Source of the DNA: Massilia sp.
GTDB taxonomy: Bacteria > Pseudomonadota > Gammaproteobacteria > Burkholderiales > Burkholderiaceae_D
Assembly: GCA_028291845.1 (NCBI GenBank)
Contig: JAQGNM010000231.1
Coordinates: forward strand, 1-8,926
Length of the DNA: 8,926 nt
Reading direction: 5' to 3'
Shown here: piece after piece, positions 1 through 6,107 of the stretch
How positions within the stretch are numbered: position 1 is the stretch's first letter
How the letters are laid out: every line of letters starts with the position of its first letter
Translations under genes and position numbers: made by a program
The notes under the pieces: generated by a model
The model's input: only the letters and a program-made list of their open reading frames with translations
What the model was told of the DNA's origin: nothing
Databases searched by the model: none

Positions 1-705
1 CACCGGCCGCTGTTGATTTCGGCCGTGCGAATGGTCGTGCAACTTTTGCTGGTCGGCCTGGCGCTGCGCTGGCTGTTCGCGTCGCAGTCGCTCACGCTGA
101 CGCTTGTCGTGGCGATGCTGATGCTAGCCGCCACGGTACGCGAAGTAGCGTCCCGTCCCAAGCAGCGGCTCACTGCTTGGGGCAACTACCGGATTGCCGC
201 GATGGTGGTGGCCGGATCGAGCATCGCCACGGTCTTGCTGGCGTTGACAACGGCAATCCGGCCGGAGCCATGGCACGACCCACGGTATGCCATTCCCCTG
301 CTCGGCATCGTGCTGGGCAGCGTGCTCAATTCAGCCAGCATCGCGCTGGACTCTTTCATGAGCGAGGTCGTGAGCAGGCGCAACCATATAGAAGCGCGGC
401 TGGCGCTGGGAGCACGCTTGCACGAAGCCCTGGCGCCACTGATGCGCGATGCAGTTCGCAGGGGACTGATCCCGGTGATCAACCAGATGGCGGCGGCCGG
501 CATCATTACCTTGCCCGGCATAATGACCGGGCAACTGCTTGCTGGAATGGATCCGATCGATGCAGTAAAGTACCAGATTTTGTTGCTGTTCCTGCTCGCC
601 GGCAGCAGCGGTTTGGCGTCCGGGGGCGTCGTCTGGCTGGCCGGCAGAGCGCTCGGCGATACGCGAGACCGGCTGCGGCTGGACCGAATTGTTCGTCAGG
701 TGTGA
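1..705 (+). CDS. fetB: FetB/YbbM-type (UPF0014) metal-export ABC permease, 5'-truncated by window edge
   Basis: This is the membrane subunit of a FetAB-type ABC exporter; in E. coli FetAB exports iron and helps survival under oxidative stress. The reading frame is open back to base 1, and the first visible residues (ISAVRMVVQLLLVG) match a segment that lies about 25 residues into family members. The true start and first residues are therefore off-window, and the TTG at 13 is not the start. Counting from 13, family hallmarks are PLLGIVLGSVLN at about 95-106, RRNHIEARLALGA at 122-134, RDAVRRGLIP at 145-154, and the loop LPGIMTGQLLAGMDP at 167-181. About six hydrophobic segments are visible, near 5-23, 27-42, 61-81, 94-115, 160-178 and 188-212. 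The charged C-terminus looks cytoplasmic. The partner ATPase (FetA) is expected just upstream but cannot be seen. Family assignment is firm; the transported metal is inferred. Confidence 0.87.
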   Translation, partial: HRPLLISAVRMVVQLLLVGLALRWLFASQSLTLTLVVAMLMLAATVREVASRPKQRLTAWGNYRIAAMVVAGSSIATVLLALTTAIRPEPWHDPRYAIPLLGIVLGSVLNSASIALDSFMSEVVSRRNHIEARLALGARLHEALAPLMRDAVRRGLIPVINQMAAAGIITLPGIMTGQLLAGMDPIDAVKYQILLLFLLAGSSGLASGGVVWLAGRALGDTRDRLRLDRIVRQV

Positions 706-734
706 GCGCTGGCCGGCGTTGGCCGCGATTGGCG

Positions 735-764
735 TTGTCAAATCATAAGCGGATCAGGTTTGAT
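735..764 (+). promoter_or_regulatory. Weak sigma70-like promoter candidate upstream of the small membrane protein and CHAT genes
   Basis: A TTGTCA (5 of 6 to the -35 consensus) at 735-740 is followed after 18 bases by TTTGAT (4 of 6 to the -10 consensus) at 759-764. The site lies in an AT-richer gap (28 of 60 bases are G/C at 721-780) between fetB and the next gene. A start here would leave a leader of roughly 140 bases before the ATG at 913. The call rests on consensus matching only. Confidence 0.3.
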
Positions 765-773
765 ATTTATCAA
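760..773. promoter_or_regulatory. 14-base palindrome (possible operator)
   Basis: TTGATA at 760-765 and TATCAA at 768-773 form a perfect 6-bp inverted repeat with a 2-base centre. It overlaps the candidate -10 element, where a repressor site would commonly lie. A further TATCAAA occurs at 810-816 and is the exact reverse complement of TTTGATA at 759-765. The regulator is unknown, and a palindrome this short can arise by chance. Confidence 0.3.
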
Positions 774-912
774 GCGCGATCATTCCCGGTATCCGAGGGC
801 GGTTGCGGATATCAAATTCATGTCATGCTGACTCCGTTGTAGCGCAATTCCGGCAAATTTTCGTGGTGAAAGATTCCCGCATCGACACGAACAACTTCCA
901 TCCTGAGCCACC

Positions 913-1299
913 ATGCTGACTTGGAACACCAACATATTTATACTGGGAGCAATTGGCGCATTCGCCCCGGAGGTGGTCAGGCTATGGACATTGCGCCTCG
1001 ACGCGCTTCCCTTTGCATGGTCGACCCGTTACATGGCGGCGTCGATTCTCATGTGTATACTCGGCGGCATCGTCGCCTTAACCTTGGCGCCAGATATGCC
1101 ATGGAAATCCCTGCATGCCGGCATCACAACACCCATCCTGATCTCGGCAGCCGGCCGGCGGCTTCCCAAGCCGAGGCCTGTACAACTGAAAAGTGCCCGG
1201 GTCGCGCAAAGCGCTAACGTCGCGGCGCCTGAGGACAAACCAGGCCCATCCGGCCCTCTGCTGCGTCCTTCCCTGCAGCTTTTTTTCAAGGCCCTATAG
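913..1299 (+). CDS. Small membrane protein (2-3 transmembrane segments) paired with the CHAT peptidase gene
   Basis: I do not recognise this 128-residue protein. An in-frame TGA at 904-906 lies just upstream, so the ATG at 913 is the first possible start. No strong Shine-Dalgarno is visible before it. Hydrophobic stretches are residues 8-22 (interrupted by Pro19 and Glu20), 41-59 (the clearest membrane helix), and a weaker one at 66-80 with the sequence HAGITTPILISAAG. From about residue 81 the tail is basic and proline-rich (GRRLPKPRPVQLKSAR), then disordered-looking, and ends in the hydrophobic LQLFFKAL. It sits 15 bases before the CHAT gene in the same frame, so co-transcription is very likely. 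A role as membrane anchor, substrate or membrane-acting effector of the peptidase is inference from position. The region is less GC-rich than the genes at the right of the window. Confidence 0.72.
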   Translation: MLTWNTNIFILGAIGAFAPEVVRLWTLRLDALPFAWSTRYMAASILMCILGGIVALTLAPDMPWKSLHAGITTPILISAAGRRLPKPRPVQLKSARVAQSANVAAPEDKPGPSGPLLRPSLQLFFKAL

Positions 1300-1305
1300 A
1301 ACAAC

Positions 1306-1310
1306 AGGTG
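1306..1310 (+). promoter_or_regulatory. Ribosome binding site that selects the GTG start at 1315
   Basis: AGGTG stands 4 bases before the GTG at 1315, within the 15-base gap after the previous gene's stop. No start codon lies between the in-frame TAG at 1297-1299 and this GTG. The spacing is slightly short, and the ATG at 1390 (codon 26) remains an alternative start. Confidence 0.5.
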
Positions 1311-1314
1311 CAAC

Positions 1315-4227
1315 GTGGCGCGGACCGATCTTCCAGGCGACAAGGAACAGACGCGCGGTAAAACGGCCCTTCTATGCCGACCACAGCAAATGCGCGAAGC
1401 CGCCGTGGCCCTTTCTTGCTGCCGGGCGACCGACCCGCCTGTCCTGCTGGTCCTGCCCGAGCCTCCCGAACCCGAGGAAGAATACGGCAAGACCTATGAA
1501 CGATTCATCGCATGCAGCCAGATGCGCAGGGAGTTGCTGGGACGGCTCGTCCTCGAGGTATTCGATTCCGACACCGAGCGGATGCAACTGGAACAGGCGA
1601 TCCGCGATTCGCTTCCGGAAGAAAAAGCACTGCAACAACGGCTCGATCCATACCGGGCGTGGTTCCGGCGCTACCGGCGGCTGTTCGACGTCATATCTGC
1701 GAATAAACTGGAGCGCGTGCTCTGCCTCGCCGAACTGCCATGGGCCGAACTGCAGCCCATGGCCACCGGAGGCGCAATGCGCGCGCGGGGCGAACGGACA
1801 AGGCTGTTGCCGGATGCATGCCTGTCGGCCTGGCGAAAGCCGCCTGGCTGCGCACAGCCCTGCTGCCTCGAAAACCAGCCCTGTGCGGCCTGTTGCGATC
1901 ACCTGGCCGATACCGCATGGCGGTTCTTTCATGGCGACACTGCAATTCCTGCGCATCGACAACCATGGATCGACAACGATGTGGTGGCGCTGTTGCCGGA
2001 ACTATTACGCGCCTTGCGTCTTGGCGTCCCATTGCAAATAGTCCGCGCGCCATCGAATGATTACCGTCAGGTCGGATTTGAACCCGAGCCGAGCGGATCG
2101 GGGCCGGATCACCTCCCGCCCGAAGCGGTGCTTGTCGAGGTGGAAAACGATGCGTCCCTGCTGCTGGCCGTGCTGTATGCGCACAAGCATCATGCCCGCC
2201 TCGTCTGCTTCGCTGCGCCCGATCCAACGGCCATGCAGGATGCCCTGCGGCGCGCCGAGCAGTTTCAACAGGACCGTGCAACGGCCAGATCAAAAGGGAA
2301 TTTCGGCCCGCCAATTGGCGTCCATCTCCTGGCCAAGGGGCGAGCATGGTTGGACAAGATACGCTATCCACCGCTGGCCGACCTGGAACAATGCGTCGCG
2401 CGCGCCGTTCCGGCCGCAGCCGTGGAGCATGTCGGCGCGGCACCGCTGACTGCGATTACCCGCGGCACGCCGTATCATTTTGTACGCCACGGCGCCATCG
2501 ACTGGCGGCGCAAGCCAATCGGGCATGTGATGGGCGAGCCCTACCTGATCCTGCAGCGCGAACTGCACCGCCAGCCGCAGCCGGATGTTGCGGCGCTCGA
2601 CGTGCTGTTCGATCCGGGCGCTTTTCCCGACGAGACGCTTGGCATTGCCAAGGCACTGGCCGGGCGCCCTGCCCCGCCGATTTTCCTGACCGGTGACGCC
2701 AGCAATGCCGATGCCTTGCGCGATCTGTGCCGGCTGCTGCCTGTCGAACTGATTTACCTGAATTCGCATGGAACCCACGAAGGCGTCGAACTGGCGCACG
2801 GACTGGTGCCGCGCGTGAAAATTGGCCAGTCCCTGTTCGTCAACGACTTCATGAACACCGTGGTCATCAACAATTCATGCCTCTCATGGCAGGGAATGGG
2901 CCAGGAGTTCGTGCGCTGCGGGGCCGGTGCGTACGTGGGCACCCTGTGGAGTGTCGATGCGCACGAGGCGGCGACGTACGCGGCGCGCGTCGTGGCGCGG
3001 TTGACCGGCAACACGCCGGTTGCCTCAGCCGTTGCGAGCGAACGCGACGCAGGCATGACGGCAGCCGCTTACATCATGGTGGGAACTTTGAGGGCGCATC
3101 TGCCGCAGCGGGCACAAGCGCACAACCTTGCCGCACCGCTTGAACTGGCTGCCGCGCTGTTCGACGCGGCACATGATTTCGCCAGCCGCCAGGAATTCCC
3201 CCATTTGCCCGCGTTGCAACTACTGGTCGAGCAATTTACCAGGTACGCCGACGATTTTGTCGCTGGTGCCAGCCAGAGTGCAAATCCTGCACTGCACATT
3301 GCGCTGGCCGCGGCGCTGATGAAAAAAAGTAATTTGCTGTTGCAGCTCTCGACGCACCGTCATTTGGCCGCGGCCGACGCGCTGCTGGCGCGTGCGCAGG
3401 CCCTGTGCACATCCCAGGCAGCGCCGGCCGCAGACGCGGCCGGTCTGAAAACGCTGAAGATCGATATCGCCCGCCTCCAGGCGCGCGTGGCGGGAGCCCG
3501 TAACAGTCCGGACAAGGTCCGCGAGATTTATGCAAGGTTCGACTCGATGGCCGACGATGAGCCTGGCCATGGCGCGGTGTTTGCCGAGATGAGCGATTTT
3601 TTCAAGCGCCGCGGGGATTTGGAACAAGCGCTACGGCTTGCGCAGCGGGCCGTCACTGCGGCGTCTCATGAGCGCGACAGCAGCGAACGGATGCGCGCCA
3701 CTGCGCTGAGCCTGGGGCGTCTCGTTCAACTGCGCATCAAATTCAAGCAACTCGATCAGGCAAAGGTGGATGCCAAACGGGGCCTTGCCCTTGCCGTACA
3801 ACTCGATGACGAATATGAACAGTTCGAATATTCATCCGACCTGGGCAGGATCGCTCTGATGGAGCGCGCATGGGATGAAGCCTTGCGGCGCGTGTCCGCC
3901 TGCATTTCACTGGCGTTGCGGTCGCAAAGCATCAAACAACACCTCAATGCACTGGGGTTGCAGGCAATGATTGAGATAAGACGCGAAAACTGGCAGGCGG
4001 CCTTGACGGTCGCGCACGATGGCTTCAAGCGCGCCAACAAGCTGCGCCTGCCGGAAATGGCCGCGGACTTTGCCATGGATCTGGCCTATATTTTCGATGC
4101 CAAAGATATGCGGGACGCCGCGCGCGGGTATGTCGAGGTGGCGCACGCTGCCTTCGTGGCGCTTGGACACCAGGCAAAGGCAACGCTCGCGGCGCAGTTG
4201 CTGCGGCGGCTCACGTCAACTGAGTAG
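1315..4227 (+). CDS. CHAT-domain cysteine peptidase with C-terminal TPR-like repeats
   Basis: This 970-residue protein carries a CHAT (caspase HetF Associated with TPRs) domain, a member of the caspase/separase clan of cysteine proteases. Both catalytic signatures are present: His485 in YLNSHGTHEG and Cys522 in VVINNSCLSW. They are followed by the typical RCGAGAYVGTLWSVD (534-548) and a helix after Asp548. The CHAT fold probably spans about 420-600, perhaps from 270. Residues 1-270 match nothing I recognise and include a cysteine cluster at 169-194 (C169, C179, C183, C184, C190, C193, C194). From about 750 to 953 there are about five degenerate TPR-like helical pairs, for example 753-783, 794-830, 837-870, 877-910 and 916-950. 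TPRs commonly sit N-terminal to CHAT, so this order is less usual. No signal peptide is visible, so it is probably cytoplasmic or recruited by the membrane protein encoded just upstream. The GTG start is chosen from the AGGTG site. Family assignment is firm; substrate and trigger are unknown. Confidence 0.88.
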   Translation: MARTDLPGDKEQTRGKTALLCRPQQMREAAVALSCCRATDPPVLLVLPEPPEPEEEYGKTYERFIACSQMRRELLGRLVLEVFDSDTERMQLEQAIRDSLPEEKALQQRLDPYRAWFRRYRRLFDVISANKLERVLCLAELPWAELQPMATGGAMRARGERTRLLPDACLSAWRKPPGCAQPCCLENQPCAACCDHLADTAWRFFHGDTAIPAHRQPWIDNDVVALLPELLRALRLGVPLQIVRAPSNDYRQVGFEPEPSGSGPDHLPPEAVLVEVENDASLLLAVLYAHKHHARLVCFAAPDPTAMQDALRRAEQFQQDRATARSKGNFGPPIGVHLLAKGRAWLDKIRYPPLADLEQCVARAVPAAAVEHVGAAPLTAITRGTPYHFVRHGAIDWRRKPIGHVMGEPYLILQRELHRQPQPDVAALDVLFDPGAFPDETLGIAKALAGRPAPPIFLTGDASNADALRDLCRLLPVELIYLNSHGTHEGVELAHGLVPRVKIGQSLFVNDFMNTVVINNSCLSWQGMGQEFVRCGAGAYVGTLWSVDAHEAATYAARVVARLTGNTPVASAVASERDAGMTAAAYIMVGTLRAHLPQRAQAHNLAAPLELAAALFDAAHDFASRQEFPHLPALQLLVEQFTRYADDFVAGASQSANPALHIALAAALMKKSNLLLQLSTHRHLAAADALLARAQALCTSQAAPAADAAGLKTLKIDIARLQARVAGARNSPDKVREIYARFDSMADDEPGHGAVFAEMSDFFKRRGDLEQALRLAQRAVTAASHERDSSERMRATALSLGRLVQLRIKFKQLDQAKVDAKRGLALAVQLDDEYEQFEYSSDLGRIALMERAWDEALRRVSACISLALRSQSIKQHLNALGLQAMIEIRRENWQAALTVAHDGFKRANKLRLPEMAADFAMDLAYIFDAKDMRDAARGYVEVAHAAFVALGHQAKATLAAQLLRRLTSTE

Positions 4228-4308
4228 CCGGGCGCGTTTTGCGTACACTGTTCCAAGCAGCCTTCACCGCCGGCAAAATGTGTTGTTGCCGCGCTCAGTC
4301 TATGTGCG

Positions 4309-4370
4309 TATTTATAATGGCGCATTGCAATAATTGCCCCACTACAATAAGATATTTACGCATTCCAATA
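4309..4370. repeat. Imperfect direct repeat with short palindrome near a putative promoter
   Basis: CGCATTGCAATA at 4321-4332 recurs as CGCATTCCAATA at 4359-4370, 11 of 12 bases identical. Each copy is preceded by TATTTA (4309-4314 and 4353-4358), with six extra bases between the two parts in the first copy. A perfect palindrome, GCAAT-A-ATTGC, covers 4327-4337. The arrangement resembles paired binding sites for a regulator, placed next to the TATAAT at 4313-4318. It is seen directly, but its function is inference. Confidence 0.35.
4313..4318 (+). promoter_or_regulatory. Perfect TATAAT, candidate -10 box for the TPR-hydrolase gene
   Basis: A consensus TATAAT lies about 109 bases before the ATG at 4427, in an AT-rich gap (26 of 60 bases are G/C at 4321-4380). 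No good -35 hexamer is found 16-18 bases upstream; the nearest TTGCCG at 4286-4291 is 21 bases away. Expression from here may need an activator, in keeping with the repeated motif around it. Transcription would start near 4325. Confidence 0.35.
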
Positions 4371-4426
4371 GCGTCTTCCCTGTCGATATCCCGTCGATCC
4401 GCTGGAATCGCCGTGGAATACCCATC

Positions 4427-5950
4427 ATGAAACAGGATTTGGCCGCCGCCACCCCTGCCGCCCGCCTCGCCCTGGGCAAGGTTGCCTTGAAAAACAAGCA
4501 GGTGATCGACGCCTTGCGGCTGTTCCAGTCGATACTCGATGAGCCGGCCGCAGTGGCGCCGAAGCTGCGCACGCGCGCGCTGATGAACAAGGGCTTTTGC
4601 TTGCAGTCGCTGGAAAAGTGGGAGAGCGCCGAACTGGCGATCGGACAAGCGCTGGCGCGCACCTCGCGGCCGAAGGCGAAGTCGCTGTTCCGGCACGCGC
4701 AATGCCTGCTGAAGCTGCGCCGCACGGCGGCGGCGGCGGCGGCGCTGACCCTGGCGGTGAAGCGCGCGCCGCGCAATGCACGTTACCGCAAGACGCTCGA
4801 CAGCGTGATGTGCAAGCTGGGCCAGGCCGGCCAGGTCGAAAGCGGCTTGCGCGCGCAATTACAGCGCGAGAGCGCCAACCTCGCTTTGTGGACGCGCCTG
4901 GTTGCGGTGCTGGAACTGGGCGACGACCATGCGGCGCTCGAGACGGCATGCCGCGCCGCGCTGGCCATCGATGGCGGCAACGCCGCGCTCCAGGCGCGCC
5001 ACGGCGGCGCCCTGCGGCAGCTGGGACGTCACCAGGACGCGGCCGACGCCTACCGGCGCGCCCTCGCCTTGAATGAGAACGAGCCGCGCTGGCACGTCGC
5101 TCTCGCCGACAGCCTCAGCGCAGCACAGGACGGCGCATTCCGTCCCGCGCTGCGCCACACGCACACGCTGACCTTTTCGGGCAAGGCGCACGCCACCCTG
5201 TACATCGTCTTCAGCCCCTACAAGAACCGCCACATCCTGCTCACCCGCGCCTTCGACGGCGACACCCTGCACATCCACGAAAAGCGCCTGACCTATTACA
5301 CCTACAACCGCGCGGCGCTGATGGAAGCGGTGGTGGACCTGGTGCGCGAACATGGTTATGCGCGGGTGTGCATGATCGGCGCCTCCAAGGGCGGCTTCGG
5401 CGCGCTGGCGGCGACCGCCATCGCCGCCGCCCGGCTGCCGGCAACGGCCTTCCACGCGGTGGCGTTTTCGCCGCAGACGGCGCTATGGCCGAAAAACGAA
5501 AACATCGCCCGGCTGCCGTCCTACAGCCAGTTCCTGAAGGCGTCGAAGTCCAGCGCGACGACCCGCGCCGACCTGCGCGAGAACGGCGCGCTGGACTGGC
5601 TGCGCACGCTCCGCGCCCCCAACCTGAGCGGCACCGTGGTGTTCGGCGACGCCTTCGAACGCGACAAGGTGGAAGCGTTGCGCCTGCAGGGCGTCGGCCA
5701 CCTCGAACTGATGCCGATTCCGCTGTGGCCCCTGCACAGCACCGCCGCCCTGTTCACCCGCGAAGGCGAAGCGCTGCGACAGGTAGTGTCGGTGCGCTAC
5801 GCCAAGGCCAGCGACGACGCCTACTTCACGCCGGCCAACGCCGAGGAACTGGCCGACCGTTTTTTCAGCAATCCGGACTCGCCCCGGTACAAGCTTGAAT
5901 CCCTGCTGGCGCCGTGGCTGGCGGCGACGGCTTCGAAGCGCGCCGCGTAG
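4427..5950 (+). CDS. TPR protein with C-terminal alpha/beta-hydrolase domain (GASKGG nucleophile elbow)
   Basis: The ATG at 4427 gives a 507-residue protein. The frame is open further upstream to a TTG at 4334, but that stretch (HYNKIFTHSN...) is AT-rich, unlike the rest, and overlaps the putative promoter region. A GTGGA about 9 bases before 4427 can serve as a weak ribosome binding site. Residues 9-230 are TPR-like helical pairs, for example 9-39, 47-79, 83-115 and 187-216; the last, ALRQLGRHQDAADAYRRALA, is a clear TPR. Residues about 245-455 look like an alpha/beta hydrolase: strand LYIVFSPY at 258-265, nucleophile elbow IGASKGGFGAL with Ser320, probable acid Asp408 in VVFGDAF (Asp413 is the alternative), and probable catalytic His437 in LWPLHSTAALF. 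GxSKGG elbows occur in hydrolase-like proteins linked to surface polysaccharide or glycoprotein modification, but no substrate can be named here. No signal peptide is visible, suggesting a cytoplasmic protein. It is 199 bases from the CHAT gene and probably has its own promoter. Confidence 0.8.
   Translation: MKQDLAAATPAARLALGKVALKNKQVIDALRLFQSILDEPAAVAPKLRTRALMNKGFCLQSLEKWESAELAIGQALARTSRPKAKSLFRHAQCLLKLRRTAAAAAALTLAVKRAPRNARYRKTLDSVMCKLGQAGQVESGLRAQLQRESANLALWTRLVAVLELGDDHAALETACRAALAIDGGNAALQARHGGALRQLGRHQDAADAYRRALALNENEPRWHVALADSLSAAQDGAFRPALRHTHTLTFSGKAHATLYIVFSPYKNRHILLTRAFDGDTLHIHEKRLTYYTYNRAALMEAVVDLVREHGYARVCMIGASKGGFGALAATAIAAARLPATAFHAVAFSPQTALWPKNENIARLPSYSQFLKASKSSATTRADLRENGALDWLRTLRAPNLSGTVVFGDAFERDKVEALRLQGVGHLELMPIPLWPLHSTAALFTREGEALRQVVSVRYAKASDDAYFTPANAEELADRFFSNPDSPRYKLESLLAPWLAATASKRAA
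4725..4744 (+). repeat. CGG triplet run encoding six alanines
   Basis: Six CGG units plus two bases lie inside the TPR region and encode Ala101-Ala106. Length changes in whole units would keep the reading frame, so this would tune an alanine run rather than switch the gene off. It may simply reflect high GC content. Confidence 0.5.
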
Positions 5951-6014
5951 GTGGATTTTTACCGGCCAGGCACTCTGCTTGTCCCGATTGCACGCCCCGC
6001 ATGCATGTGAATCG

Positions 6015-6043
6015 AGCGCTTGTCATCAATCGAGGCAAGCGCT
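6015..6043. terminator. Hairpin in the convergent gap, possible bidirectional terminator
   Basis: AGCGCTTG at 6015-6022 and CAAGCGCT at 6036-6043 form a perfect 8-bp stem. It can gain a G-T and a C-G pair inside the 13-base loop. It lies between two genes that converge (stops at 5950 and 6108), where a shared terminator is expected. Neither side carries a clear T-tract, so it is not a canonical intrinsic terminator. The rest of the 157-base gap shows nothing else. Confidence 0.35.
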
Positions 6044-6107
6044 GGTTGCGGCCCTGCTGAAGTCATCGCGCCCCCACAATCGGCCTTGCCCTGGAAGGTG
6101 GCGCGGA

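Noticed and set aside
13..15. TTG as the start of the permease gene
   Set aside because: The frame is open to base 1, and family members have about 25 more residues before the matching segment, so the gene is simply cut by the window.
706..735. GGCC-rich repeats after fetB as a terminator
   Set aside because: TGGCC occurs as short direct and self-complementary pieces, but there is no convincing stem and no T-run.
913..1299. The small membrane protein as a bacterial gasdermin
   Set aside because: It is about half the usual gasdermin length and begins with membrane helices, lacking the beta-rich pore-forming domain.
1193..2041. Long open frame overlapping the small protein and CHAT genes
   Set aside because: It overlaps both genes in another frame, its residues (many Arg, Cys, Ser, Trp) look like a shifted GC-rich shadow, and it has no recognisable domain.
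4271..4291. Hairpin CGGCAA / TTGCCG after the CHAT gene as a terminator
   Set aside because: The stem is only 6 bp with a 9-base loop and no T-tract, so it is too weak to call.
4334..4426. Upstream TTG start extending the TPR-hydrolase by 31 residues
   Set aside because: The extension is AT-rich and non-TPR, lies over the repeat and putative promoter region, and the ATG at 4427 gives a natural N-terminus.
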